Of a DNA stretch of 64,000 nucleotides, positions 7,890 to 17,077 are shown in pieces; position 1 is the first letter of the stretch; every line of letters starts with the position of its first letter. The notes beneath the pieces were generated by a model. It did no database searches. It saw nothing but the letters and a program-made list of their open reading frames with translations, and was not told the origin of the DNA. This DNA is from Alteromonadaceae bacterium. GTDB taxonomy: Bacteria > Pseudomonadota > Gammaproteobacteria > Enterobacterales > Alteromonadaceae. The position numbers were made by a program, and so were the translations under genes. The stretch is from NCBI GenBank assembly GCA_014872785.1, contig WKFJ01000036.1, forward strand, positions 213,285-277,284, given 5' to 3'.

Positions 7890-9275
7890 ATCATTATTAA
7901 GGTTTTGGACAAAGTTAAACGTGTTTTCTCGTCTGAGAGTTCTTCTCAGGACGCCGAGCTGGGTGATCTTCACGCCCAAATTATTACCAGAGACGCACAC
8001 AATATCTCACGTGATGATATTAGTGAAAACGCGCTTAAGGTATTGTATCGACTTCACAGTAGCGGCTATGCTGCGTATTTGGTTGGTGGTTGCGTTAGAG
8101 ATTTATTGCTTGGCCTAAAGCCCAAAGATTTTGATGTGGTAACAGATGCTACGCCAGAACAAATAAAAGGACTCTTTCGCAATTGCCGCTTAATTGGTCG
8201 AAGATTCCGTCTGGCTCATATCGTTTTTGGGCGAGACGTAATCGAAGTAGCAACCTTTCGCGGACACCACAGCGAATCTGACGCAGGTTCTCATAAAAAT
8301 GCGCTAAGTCGCCAAGGAGAGGAAGGGCAGTTACTACGTGATAATGTCTTTGGATCTATCGATGAAGATGCGCAACGTCGCGACTTTACCGTTAACGCCA
8401 TGTACTACAATATTGCGGATTATTCGATCGCTGACTACGCGGGCGGGGTTGACGCGCTAAAAGCGAAAGAGATCGCTTTAATGGGAGACCCCGAAACGCG
8501 TTATCGCGAAGATCCTGTGCGAATGTTACGCGCGGTGCGTTTTGCGGCTAAACTGGACTTTAGCATTAGTAAAAATACCGAAGCCAAAATCCCCGAATTG
8601 GCGAATTTATTGTCGAATGTGCCTCCTGCACGTCTTTTCGAAGAAGTTTCTAAATTATTCTTAAGCGGTAACGCGGTAGCAACCTTCCGTTTGATGCAGA
8701 GATATCACTTGTTTGGAGAATTGTTCCCGCAGGTTCAGCCGCTTTTGGAGAATACTGCGGGACGAGAATACCGTTTTATTGAGAAAGTACTGCTCAATAC
8801 GGATAACCGCATCAATAGTGGCCTTCGAGTCACCCCAGCATTCTTCTATGCCGCCATTTTGTGGTATGCCGTCGAAGAACGCGTGCAGCAACACATTTTT
8901 GAAGGCGGCTTCAACCACCACGATGCCTTTAACCTCTCGATGAATGATGTGTTGGTTCGCCAGGTTGAAAGAATAGCTATTCCTAAACGCTTTTCGACTG
9001 GGATTCGTGATATTTGGATGTTGCAAAAAAGACTGGCTAAGCGCTTTGGAAAGCGTGCTTATATGTCTTTGGAACATCCGAAATTCCGAGCTGGATACGA
9101 CTTCCTACTCATTCGAGGAGAAATTGAAGGCGGAGAACTAGAAGAGCTTGCGCACTGGTGGACACAGTTTCAACAGGCTGAATCTGGTAAGCGCAAGAAC
9201 ATGCTCTCCAGTCTTCGTGGCAACGACGGACGTAAGCGCCGAAGAAGAAAACCCCGTAATTCCTCCAATTCATGA
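7890..9275 (+). CDS. pcnB: Poly(A) polymerase I, probable non-AUG (AUC/AUU) start
   Basis: Adds 3' poly(A) tails that promote RNA decay. The nucleotidyltransferase site is LVGGCVRDLLLG with KDFDVVTDA; RRFRLAHIVFG, QRRDFTVNAMYY and REDPVRMLRAVRFAAK are family hallmarks, and the C-terminus is Arg/Lys-rich. The only ordinary in-frame start is TTG at 7905, with its AAGG just 2 nt away. Five codons upstream, ATC-ATT-ATT (7890-7898) sits 8-11 nt behind a strong AGGAG (7877-7881). From 7890 the residues IIIKVLDKVKRVFSSESS align without gaps to the E. coli PcnB N-terminus as I remember it, and E. coli pcnB is reported to start with AUU. An in-frame stop lies at 7866. folK overlaps the stop codon. Confidence 0.93.
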   Translation: MIIKVLDKVKRVFSSESSSQDAELGDLHAQIITRDAHNISRDDISENALKVLYRLHSSGYAAYLVGGCVRDLLLGLKPKDFDVVTDATPEQIKGLFRNCRLIGRRFRLAHIVFGRDVIEVATFRGHHSESDAGSHKNALSRQGEEGQLLRDNVFGSIDEDAQRRDFTVNAMYYNIADYSIADYAGGVDALKAKEIALMGDPETRYREDPVRMLRAVRFAAKLDFSISKNTEAKIPELANLLSNVPPARLFEEVSKLFLSGNAVATFRLMQRYHLFGELFPQVQPLLENTAGREYRFIEKVLLNTDNRINSGLRVTPAFFYAAILWYAVEERVQQHIFEGGFNHHDAFNLSMNDVLVRQVERIAIPKRFSTGIRDIWMLQKRLAKRFGKRAYMSLEHPKFRAGYDFLLIRGEIEGGELEELAHWWTQFQQAESGKRKNMLSSLRGNDGRKRRRRKPRNSSNS

Positions 9276-9778
9276 CAACACGCGCATACATTGGGGTGGG
9301 CAGTAATCTTAGTGACCCTATCGCTAAGGCGAAAAATGGCATTGAGGCTATTGCGGCGCTACCGGAAGTGGTGACCATTGCGAGCTCATCATTATATTCT
9401 AGTCGGCCTATGGGGCCGCAATCACAACCTGATTATGTCAATGCAGTGGTGATGATCGAAACGACATTTTCATGTCCGGAATTACTAAAAGCACTGCAAA
9501 CAATAGAATTGAATTATGGTCGAGTACGCAAAGAAGAACGTTGGGGGGCTCGCACGTTGGATTTGGACATTTTGTTGTTCGGAGACGATGAAATAAATGA
9601 ACCAGATCTCATCGTGCCACACTATGGTATGAAGCAACGCGAATTTGTATTATTGCCACTTTTTGAACTTTCTCCCTCACTCGTCTTTCCTGATGGCAGC
9701 GAGCTGTCTCGATTAGCTAGCGATATCGACCGAAATGGTCTCGAAGTTATTGAGAATCCACCGCAAAACTTGAATTAA
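9272..9778 (+). CDS. folK: 2-amino-4-hydroxy-6-hydroxymethyldihydropteridine pyrophosphokinase
   Basis: Transfers pyrophosphate from ATP to the pterin precursor of dihydrofolate. The 168-residue protein has the N-terminal YIGVGSNLSDP, the pterin/ATP-loop region LYSSRPMGPQSQPDYVNAVV and the signature RWGARTLDLDILLFGD, all typical of HPPK. The ATG at 9272 overlaps the pcnB TGA (ATGA), indicating translational coupling. Next come panB and panC, a cofactor-biosynthesis string common in Gammaproteobacteria. Confidence 0.95.
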   Translation: MTTRAYIGVGSNLSDPIAKAKNGIEAIAALPEVVTIASSSLYSSRPMGPQSQPDYVNAVVMIETTFSCPELLKALQTIELNYGRVRKEERWGARTLDLDILLFGDDEINEPDLIVPHYGMKQREFVLLPLFELSPSLVFPDGSELSRLASDIDRNGLEVIENPPQNLN

Positions 9779-9862
9779 GAGCTATTCTTCGTATAGTTCG
9801 ATGTGCGTTTACTAGGGGCTGTGTAAGCGGCCAAACTACGTATATAGAAAAAAGGGCAGTGT

Positions 9863-10657
9863 ATGAAGAAAGTAACGACAGCAAGTCTGCTTAAAATGAA
9901 GCAGAATGGTGAGAAAATAACGATGTTAACTGCCTATGACGCCAGTTTTGCCAAATTGTTTGATGAGCAAGGCGTAGATGTAATTTTGGTGGGAGACTCG
10001 CTGGGAATGGTTCTGAAGGGGGATGACGATACCCTCAGCGTGACCGTATCTGATATCGCCTATCACACAACGGCTGTGAACAAGGGTACCAACAGAACCA
10101 TGCTTATCGCCGATATGCCATTTATGAGCTATGCCACTAAGGAGCAAACATTTGCAAATGCTGCAAAACTGATGGCAGCTGGTGCCAATATGGTAAAACT
10201 GGAAGGCGGAGATTGGCTGTTAGAGTCTATCAGTGCCTTGGTTGAGCGTGGCATTCCAGTTTGTGGGCATTTGGGGCTAACACCTCAAAGTGTAAACATT
10301 TTTGGTGGCTTTAAAGTACAAGGAAGAGAACAAGAGCAGGCCGATAAAATCATTGCCGATGCGCTGCACCTGCAACAGGCTGGCGTGCAACTATTAGTCT
10401 TAGAATGTGTACCTACAGATCTTGCCGGCATGATTGCCGACAAATTAACTATTCCAGTCATTGGTATAGGTGCAGGAAACAAAACGGATGGGCAAGTCCT
10501 GGTAATGCACGATATGTTTGGCATAAGTGCCAACTACATGCCTAAATTCTCCAAGAATTATTTGATCGAAGGTGGCGATATGCGCAAAGCCGTAGAGCTA
10601 TATATCAACGAAGTTAAATCCGGAGTGTTTCCTTCGGAAAAGCACAGTTTTAACTGA
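9863..10657 (+). CDS. panB: 3-methyl-2-oxobutanoate hydroxymethyltransferase
   Basis: First committed enzyme of pantothenate synthesis: adds a methylene-THF hydroxymethyl group to 2-oxoisovalerate to give ketopantoate. The 264-residue TIM barrel has [15 protein letters not shown], the metal-binding [22 protein letters not shown] and [17 protein letters not shown]. All key stretches are intact. An AAGGG ribosome site precedes the ATG at 9863. panC starts 14 bp after its stop, so the two form an operon. Confidence 0.96.
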   Translation: MKKVTTASLLKMKQNGEKITMLTAYDASFAKLFDEQGVDVILVGDSLGMVLKGDDDTLSVTVSDIAYHTTAVNKGTNRTMLIADMPFMSYATKEQTFANAAKLMAAGANMVKLEGGDWLLESISALVERGIPVCGHLGLTPQSVNIFGGFKVQGREQEQADKIIADALHLQQAGVQLLVLECVPTDLAGMIADKLTIPVIGIGAGNKTDGQVLVMHDMFGISANYMPKFSKNYLIEGGDMRKAVELYINEVKSGVFPSEKHSFN

Positions 10658-10671
10658 TATAGAGTGTACTT

Positions 10672-11523
10672 ATGCAAAGAATTTCAGACATTCTTCCTCT
10701 CAGAGAACAGCGTCGTAAATGGCAAATTGACGGCAAGGTCATCGGTTTTGTACCTACCATGGGAAACCTACATCAGGGGCATTTGCAACTCGTAAAAGAG
10801 GCAAAAAAAGTGTGTGATGTGGTGGTCGTCTCCATTTTCGTTAACCCAATGCAATTCGGGCCTAGTGAGGATCTAGATGCGTACCCAAGAACACTAGAGC
10901 AGGACTCTCAATATTTGGAAGAGCTGGGTGTAGATTGTCTGTTTACTCCAAGAGCCAAAGATATTTATGCGAGGGGATTAGAGCAACAAACCTTTGTCGA
11001 GGTGCCTGGCATTTCATATATGATTTGTGGTGCCAGTCGACCGGGGCATTTTCGCGGTGTGGCGACTATCGTTTGTAAGTTGTTCAACATGGTGCAACCA
11101 AATCACGCTTTTTTCGGTGAGAAAGACTTTCAACAGCTGCAAGTTATCAAAGCAATGGTGCAAGACTTATCCATGAACTTAAAAATTCATGGAGTACCGA
11201 CCGTCAGGGAAGCAGATGGTTTAGCGATGAGCAGTCGCAATGGCTACTTGACCGAAAGTGAACGTAAAGTCGCTCCAATCTTATATCAATCAATGCTCAA
11301 ACTTTCAGAGCAAATTGTCGCTGGAAGACGCGACTTCAGAAAGTTAATCAATGAGCACTCACTTACTTTGTATAACTCGGGTTTCAAGACGGATTATATT
11401 GAGATTCGCTCTGCTGACACCTTGTTACAACCAGGTCATGAAGACACTGAGTTGGTCATCTTAGCGGCCGCTTTTCTCGGAAAGACACGTCTGATAGATA
11501 ATATTCCGGTATCGTTGGAGTAG
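10672..11523 (+). CDS. panC: Pantoate-beta-alanine ligase (pantothenate synthetase)
   Basis: ATP-dependent condensation of pantoate and beta-alanine to pantothenate. The 283-residue protein has the HIGH-type nucleotide loop [49 protein letters not shown] and the KMSKS-like AMSSRN. The enzyme needs beta-alanine. The neighbouring convergent gene is a PanP-like aspartate decarboxylase that could supply it, but that gene carries an internal stop. No panD is visible in the window. Confidence 0.96.
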   Translation: MQRISDILPLREQRRKWQIDGKVIGFVPTMGNLHQGHLQLVKEAKKVCDVVVVSIFVNPMQFGPSEDLDAYPRTLEQDSQYLEELGVDCLFTPRAKDIYARGLEQQTFVEVPGISYMICGASRPGHFRGVATIVCKLFNMVQPNHAFFGEKDFQQLQVIKAMVQDLSMNLKIHGVPTVREADGLAMSSRNGYLTESERKVAPILYQSMLKLSEQIVAGRRDFRKLINEHSLTLYNSGFKTDYIEIRSADTLLQPGHEDTELVILAAAFLGKTRLIDNIPVSLE

Positions 11524-11535
11524 CTTAGCTACTCC
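11517..11535. terminator. Hairpin at the panC/panP convergent junction
   Basis: Perfect 8-bp stem GGAGTAGC (11517-11524) and GCTACTCC (11528-11535) with a TTA loop overlaps the panC stop codon. It sits between convergent genes, where bidirectional terminators are expected, but lacks a clean T-run on either strand. Confidence 0.45.
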
Positions 11536-11540
11536 GATTG

Positions 11541-13142
11541 TTACGCGATCTGTTGGTAGACTCGTGAGCCTTTTGCGTACTGTTTTTGCTCTTCCAGTAT
11601 ATCTTTAAGATCCTGCTCGGTCGTAAGTGGGTTCGCCAAAATAACTCGGAAAACTGTAATCGCCTGATTAGGATATTTGGGCACTTCTATGCGCGTCCGA
11701 GACACGAACGACTTACCCGCTTCTCTTTGTTGCTTTTGCACCTTAACGGTGAGTCTGTTGAGGGCTTCGTTGAGCGCATCTTGCTGTTGGATGTCCACTT
11801 CAACTAATCGTTTTTGCAGTGCATTTGGACAGATACGATAAGTCAAAATACACAAGGTTGGGTCGGTTACTAGCTCAAACTCTGGATCGTCGTTAATGAG
11901 TTTGGCAAACAGATTGGCCTTTTCAATGCTTCTGTTAATCAACAGTTCATAACCTTGGCGACCAATAATGTGCAATGCAGAATAAACTAACATTGCCATA
12001 CCATTTCGCGACCCTTCCAGCGTGGTTGCGCCTAAATCCTTGGAACCTGCACGTAAGATATACTGGGCGTGGTGGCGTACCGTATTACTGTCCTTGGGGT
12101 TTTTAAACAACACCATGCCTGCACCCATTGGCACATACATTTGCTTGTGAGCATCGATGGTAACTGAGTCTGCCCGCTCAATTCCTTTTAACAGATGGCG
12201 ATGGTTGTTGGAAAACAACGTAGTGCCACCCCAAGCCGCGTCGACGTGAAAATGGCAATCAAGCTCCTGACAAACATCGGCAAGTTCATCGAGAGGGTCG
12301 ATATGTCCTGTCTCTGTGGTGCCCGCTACGCCGACAATTGAAAGCAGTTTAATGCCTTTTTCTGCCAGCTTCTTGCCTTCTGCCAATGCCTGTTGAGGGC
12401 TGAGCGTTTGACTTGGGCAGTCAAGGGTAATCAGTTGCTCTCGACCGATACCAAGAATATCGGCAGCTTTAGACAGTGAATAATGACCGCGTTTTGAACA
12501 CAAAATGGCAAGGTTGTTATAGCCATAGTGTTGCAGGCCTGCAGCTAAACCCGCTCGCGATACCCCTTTGAAATTATCATCAGGAGCTAGACATTTGTTT
12601 CTAGCGACCCACAGAGCGGTAATATTAGCAACTGTACCCCCGGAGCAAAACGCTCCTAGCGCTTGTTGAGAGCTGTGCAGATTTAATTGATAAAAGTCAT
12701 CCGATTCTTGATAAATCAGCTGATGTAACATGCCTAATACTTGCCGTTCAAGCGGGGTAAAGGCTTTAGATGTTTCAATCTTAACGGGGTTTTGATTGAG
12801 GCCTACTAGGAGTTTTGCGAGTGAAAGATGAAAGTGTGGTTAGGCCGTCGTCATATGACCGATAAAGGTAGGCGATGACGTGTTTACCGAATTAGCAACT
12901 AATTTATCGAGTAGATGTTCTGTGTGGTCTGAAACGAATTGCGGATTTTCAGGTACTTGGAAATCTGAAAAGTCCTGCTCGATTTGCTCCAAAGAACGTG
13001 CGCGAGCAACGACGTGTTGCTTTAAAAATTCCGCCAAATTATTGGATAATTGGCGTTCAATTTGTGCCAATTTGGAGTCTTCTTGCTCCGGAACTGTGAA
13101 GATGCGATATAAATGCTCGACACTGGCTTCAGCTTGTTTCAC
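11541..13142 (-). pseudogene. panP: PanP-like PLP-dependent aspartate/glutamate decarboxylase, interrupted by in-frame TAA
   Basis: Group II PLP decarboxylase related to PanP, the Vibrio-type aspartate 1-decarboxylase that makes beta-alanine. The frame opens with GTG at 13142 behind GAGAAG and reads LYRIFTVPEQEDS to PTFIGHMTTA, then meets TAA at 12842-12840. It resumes in the same frame with PHFHLSLAKLLVGLNQ and continues to 11541. The PLP site is intact downstream (HVDAAWGG; Lys in TIDAHKQM). Restoring one codon (TAA to TTA, Leu) gives a continuous protein of 533 residues. No frameshift is needed. The C-terminal 396 residues could reinitiate at ATG 12731 but would lack the N-terminal dimer region. 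The location beside panBC supports the beta-alanine role. Confidence 0.8.
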
Positions 13143-13295
13143 TCATTCTTCTCAAACGATCGTTTAACTCGCGACTCTAACCTTAATTAACGCTAGATTC
13201 AATTTTAGCAAGGGTTGCAGCGCCCTTTTGACTATATATTAGACAAAAATAAGCGCTCTGCTATATTCATAGAGTAATTAAGAATAAGTATTGAT

Positions 13296-14012
13296 ATGCA
13301 CGTTCAGGAAGTAAGTGATGGGTTCAGCATGGAACAAATCGTTCCATACTTTCAGCCCATTATAGATGTAAAGACCCAACGAGTATGGTGTTACGAGTGT
13401 TTAGCCAGACTCATGTATGACGCTGATAGAACTTTTCTACCGAGTGATTTTTTGTATCTTGTCGATAAAACGCAATGTAACTCCGAACTTACGCAACATA
13501 TTTTCCGCCAAGCCGCAGAATACTTTCGCTTTCACCAGGTAAATTGGGGCGTCAACATTACTGCTGACGATATCTGTAGTCCGGCAACTGTACATTTTTT
13601 AAAATCGTTCTTACACGATTATCCCAATGCGCATCGCGTCACTTTAGAGGTGCAAGCGAGTACCGTTTTTGACTATATCGATGAGTTCAGAGCATTTATG
13701 TTGGTATGTAAAGCCTTAGATATTCAGCTGATCATTGATAATTTTGGTGGACTTGCATCAAATATTCCTACGATATTAGCCTTCCCCATTGATGGTATTA
13801 AAATTGACAGTAAGTTAATTACTGATTTAGCGGCCAGTAATAAGTGTAAGCATAAACTAACTTCTGCTTTGGATACCGCAGCGAAAAATGATGTAGCGAT
13901 TATCGCTGAGCACATTGAGGACGAACAAACTTGGCGAAGTGTGTCCAATTTACCGATTCAATATGGACAGGGTTTTTACATTTCTCATCCCACTCAAAAC
14001 GTAACTCAATAA
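13296..14012 (+). CDS. EAL-domain protein with altered catalytic motifs
   Basis: A stand-alone EAL domain of 238 residues with no sensor or membrane part. The fold is recognisable from FQPIIDV, ECLAR (34-38, replacing EALVR), the NIT asparagine, DGIKIDSKLI and a QGF near the end. The metal-binding DDFG motif reads DNFG, and the ELTES-type motif reads EVQAS. Active c-di-GMP phosphodiesterases need the replaced residues, so this is more likely a c-di-GMP-binding or protein-interaction adaptor. The ATG at 13296 is used; MEQIVPYF at 13329 is an alternative start. It is divergent from panP and convergent with the GlxA-type regulator. Confidence 0.85.
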   Translation: MHVQEVSDGFSMEQIVPYFQPIIDVKTQRVWCYECLARLMYDADRTFLPSDFLYLVDKTQCNSELTQHIFRQAAEYFRFHQVNWGVNITADDICSPATVHFLKSFLHDYPNAHRVTLEVQASTVFDYIDEFRAFMLVCKALDIQLIIDNFGGLASNIPTILAFPIDGIKIDSKLITDLAASNKCKHKLTSALDTAAKNDVAIIAEHIEDEQTWRSVSNLPIQYGQGFYISHPTQNVTQ

Positions 14013-14016
14013 GCCA

Positions 14017-14967
14017 CTAGCGCATAAAACGCTTTCTAAAATCTGATGGAGTGATCCCCATCACGTTTTCAAAAATCTTTCTAAAACCTTTTACGTCGCG
14101 ATAACCAGATTCCCATGCGATGGCTTCTATGGAATTGTTTGAGGTTTCCAACTGCTCACACGCCAATTGAATACGAACACGTTGCAAATAATCTCTTAAG
14201 TTGAAACCTGTGGCACGCACAAAGCGTCTGGCTAGAGTGCGTTGAGTGATGTTGAACATAAGGGGTAAGTCGCTTAAGCGAATTGTCTCTGGAGCGTTCA
14301 CTTCTAAGTAGTTCTGACATGCGGAAACAAGCTTATCACCGTGTGCCTTATTTGGTTGAAAGGAACGGTAGAAGCTCTGTTCTCTGTGACCCGTATCAAG
14401 CACTAGCTGTTTGCCGAGCATACGCATCACCGTTGCTGATGTTCGCTGCGCAACTATGTGCATGACCAAATCGGTCCAAGCCATCAATCCACCGACACTG
14501 ATTACTTGTTTTTGGCTTATTAAGATTTTGTCTTCATCTAATGCGATATCCGGGAATGACTGTTTGAATTGGGCCGCAAGTCCCCAATGTGTGGTGAGGG
14601 TTTGATGTCTAATGAGACCGGTTTGAGCTAACAAGAACGCTCCAGCACAGACAGAGCAAAGCGTGCAGCCGTTTTCAAATTGATGGATTACAAAAGCCTT
14701 GTGCTGTGAAGACATCGAATAATTACTTTTACGAACAAGTGAAGGTAAAAAAATTAAGTAGTCTAGGCGAGGGGAACTCACCGTACAGCTCTGCTTAACG
14801 TCTTTTTCTGAAATATGAATCGCTTCGAAACGCGTATTTAAGCCCAAATCGTTACAAATATGATTCGTGAGCTCTAGTGCCTCCTCTATGCCAAAGGCGG
14901 CCGACTTGAGAGAGTCTTCGAAGAGGAGAATACCGAGGTAAAGTGTGTGTTGATTTTGATTGGCCAA
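14017..14967 (-). CDS. GlxA family AraC-type transcriptional regulator
   Basis: A 316-residue regulator with an N-terminal DJ-1/PfpI-like (class I amidotransferase-like) domain (about 8-195; the nucleophile-elbow region reads CSVCAGAFLLAQTG) and a C-terminal AraC double HTH (about 225-316; ITQRTLARRFVRATG and GYRDVKGFRKIFENV...GITPSDFR). Such proteins usually sense small metabolites, often amines or amino-acid derivatives. Its promoter is shared with the divergent HD-domain gene about 87 bp away, the likeliest target. Confidence 0.88.
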   Translation of the reverse strand: MANQNQHTLYLGILLFEDSLKSAAFGIEEALELTNHICNDLGLNTRFEAIHISEKDVKQSCTVSSPRLDYLIFLPSLVRKSNYSMSSQHKAFVIHQFENGCTLCSVCAGAFLLAQTGLIRHQTLTTHWGLAAQFKQSFPDIALDEDKILISQKQVISVGGLMAWTDLVMHIVAQRTSATVMRMLGKQLVLDTGHREQSFYRSFQPNKAHGDKLVSACQNYLEVNAPETIRLSDLPLMFNITQRTLARRFVRATGFNLRDYLQRVRIQLACEQLETSNNSIEAIAWESGYRDVKGFRKIFENVMGITPSDFRKRFMR

Positions 14968-15054
14968 AATAACCCCTAAATTGTCAAATTGGACACTTTA
15001 TGCAGTTTACCGTTGCTTCGAGAATATCGCCATGTGATTTAGTGGAGTTCCAAC

Positions 15055-15594
15055 ATGCAATTGATTAACGACTTTTCTGTGCTCGACAAGATTCTGCAAG
15101 ACTACAAAGTGCAGATTGGTGAGGACTTTATTGGTTATCGAAACCACCTTTATCGAATGTTAAATTTTGCCAATTGCCTCGGGCGGCTGGGTTCTTTTGA
15201 CCTTGAGAAAATGATGATTGCCGCTGCTTTTCACGACATAGGAATTTGGACAAAGTCGACAGTAGACTACATCGAACCTTCTGTGCACGAGGCACGACAC
15301 TGGTTACATAGCTCAGAGTATTTCGCTGATGAGCAAGAAATACTGGACATGATTTCCCTACATCACAAGGTGCGCCAAGTAAAAGACCATCCCAGTCCAT
15401 TGGTAGAACTATTTAGAAGAGCTGATCTGGTTGATTTCTCATTGGGACTGATTACATTTGGCGTGCCGAGTGATTTTATTAAAACAGTTAAACAAGTGTA
15501 TCCAAATGCCGGGTTTCATAAGTGCTTAATGAGGTTGTCATGGCGGCAATTTAAATCTCAGCCAATAAACCCATTGCCTATGATGAAATGGTAA
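15055..15594 (+). CDS. HD-domain phosphohydrolase-like protein
   Basis: A 179-residue soluble protein with the H...HD...D pattern of HD hydrolases: His in GYRNHLYRML, the HD pair in AAAFHDIGIWT, conserved HH in SLHHKVRQVKDH and the distal Asp in RRADLVDFS. The substrate cannot be read from sequence. It is transcribed away from the GlxA/AraC regulator and converges on the TrmB-like gene with 5 bp between stops. The usual roles of such small HD proteins are nucleotide or phosphoester hydrolysis. Confidence 0.75.
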   Translation: MQLINDFSVLDKILQDYKVQIGEDFIGYRNHLYRMLNFANCLGRLGSFDLEKMMIAAAFHDIGIWTKSTVDYIEPSVHEARHWLHSSEYFADEQEILDMISLHHKVRQVKDHPSPLVELFRRADLVDFSLGLITFGVPSDFIKTVKQVYPNAGFHKCLMRLSWRQFKSQPINPLPMMKW

Positions 15595-15599
15595 CCGGT

Positions 15600-16304
15600 T
15601 TAAGCTTTTGAAAGGCGGCAGACAAGCTGCCAACTGTCCTGCCCCGAGTTCCAGTATTTACGTTCAAAGGGGGATATTGGCTCGTCTTTTTCGATTTGGC
15701 TCGTGGTGGGATCAAAATTCGCGCAACGTAAGGCCAATGCAAACTCTTCGATGTAAAGCTGCCAATTACTTCGCACTTGTAGCTCCCCACCAATATCGAT
15801 GATATCTCTAAAAGAAGCACTGGCATGCCATCGGCGCTGCACGTGTGCAGATTTAGGGTAAGGGTTCGGATAGAACAGAGTGTGTAAAACCACGTTCCAA
15901 TTATCACGCTTTACCAAACGCCAAAAGTCGATGACATCCGCCCTGACTACAGCGTAATTATCAACAAAATTGGCACTGACGCTTGCGTTAGAGTTGGTAT
16001 TAACATCCGCGTCTGTGTGAAACTCGTGTTTGTTTACCCGCAATGCAGATTTATCGATACCAATCACGACCGCATTGGGATGTTGCTTCGCCAATTTCTG
16101 AGTGCTCTCACCCACGCCACAACAAGAATCTAATACGATAGGAGTATCTGCAGGCAACCACGCTTTGACCGCGTCAAAGGCATTTTGCGTGTGTTGGGCA
16201 ATGGGCTTTTCCGACGCGCTTTGCAGATACCGCTTTACCAACTCAGGAATTTTATCGTGAACGCCCTGTTGGTTAGTGCTTACACTTCTTGAATTTCCTG
16301 ACAT
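15600..16304 (-). CDS. TrmB-like SAM-dependent methyltransferase
   Basis: A 234-residue class I methyltransferase resembling tRNA (guanine46-N7)-methyltransferase. The SAM loop is VLDSCCGVGESTQKLA with the acidic IGIDKS on strand 2. A TrmB-like segment reads FYPNPYPKSAHVQRRWH, where TrmB has a PDPWxKxxHxxRR motif. A low-complexity insert rich in Asn, Ser, Asp and Val (about residues 98-112) interrupts the core. The genome probably has a true trmB elsewhere, so this is best read as a paralogue of uncertain substrate. yadH lies 2 bp upstream on the same strand. Confidence 0.7.
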   Translation of the reverse strand: MSGNSRSVSTNQQGVHDKIPELVKRYLQSASEKPIAQHTQNAFDAVKAWLPADTPIVLDSCCGVGESTQKLAKQHPNAVVIGIDKSALRVNKHEFHTDADVNTNSNASVSANFVDNYAVVRADVIDFWRLVKRDNWNVVLHTLFYPNPYPKSAHVQRRWHASASFRDIIDIGGELQVRSNWQLYIEEFALALRCANFDPTTSQIEKDEPISPFERKYWNSGQDSWQLVCRLSKA

Positions 16305-16306
16305 TA

Positions 16307-17077
16307 CTAATTTCGAATCCCCGTTCCCGTCGAAATTAGACGGTAGGCAATGCCAAAGAACAAGACATTAAATGCTAAAAGCACAACCACGGAGGTCAAA
16401 AACGTAAAGTCAGATTGACCCAGAAAGCCGAATCTAAAGCCACTGACCATATAAACTATTGGGTTGATTTTACTCACCATCTGCCAAAAATCGGGTAACA
16501 GGCTAAGGGAGTAGAATACGCCGCCAAGATAAGTCAGTGGAGTAAGCACAAACGTTGGAATGATACTGATGTCATCAAACGATTTGGCATACACGGCGTT
16601 TATCAATCCCGCGGTTGCAAATAATGTCGATGTCAGCACTAGGGTGACAGCGATGACCAGCAAATTGTGTATCTTGATATCGACAAATAACATCGACACT
16701 AATGTGACAAGTGTACCGGTAAGAATCGCGCGAAACAGACCGCCACCAACATAACCAAAAATCACTACCCAATGAGGCACTGGCGAGACAATTAATTCTT
16801 CAATATTTCGCTGAAACTTGGCACTAAAGAATGACGAGGAGACATTGGCATAAGAGTTGGTAATAACCGACATCATAATTAGCCCTGGTACGATGAACTC
16901 CATATAGGTGAAGCCGCCCATAGTGCCAATTCTGCTGCCGATAAGGCTGCCAAAGATAATGAAGTACAGAGACATGGTTATCGTAGGTGGAACGAGAGTT
17001 TGTACCCAAATGCGCAAAAAGCGAGTAACTTCTTTGCGCCATATAGTTTGTAGTGCGACGAGGTTACGATTAGGCAC
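16307..17077 (-). CDS. yadH: ABC-2 type transporter permease YadH
   Basis: Inner-membrane permease with six hydrophobic segments and the ABC-2 core: RIWVQTLVPPTITMSLYFI, GSLIGSRIG, FIVPGLIMMSVITNSYANV, FQRNIEELIVSPVP and LTPLTYLGGVFYSL. These match E. coli YadH closely. I chose GTG at 17077, which gives 256 residues, the E. coli length, and has AGGAG 9 nt upstream; a longer ATG start would overlap yadG by more than 50 bp. It overlaps the yadG stop by 8 bp. The exported substrate is unknown. Confidence 0.9.
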   Translation of the reverse strand: MPNRNLVALQTIWRKEVTRFLRIWVQTLVPPTITMSLYFIIFGSLIGSRIGTMGGFTYMEFIVPGLIMMSVITNSYANVSSSFFSAKFQRNIEELIVSPVPHWVVIFGYVGGGLFRAILTGTLVTLVSMLFVDIKIHNLLVIAVTLVLTSTLFATAGLINAVYAKSFDDISIIPTFVLTPLTYLGGVFYSLSLLPDFWQMVSKINPIVYMVSGFRFGFLGQSDFTFLTSVVVLLAFNVLFFGIAYRLISTGTGIRN

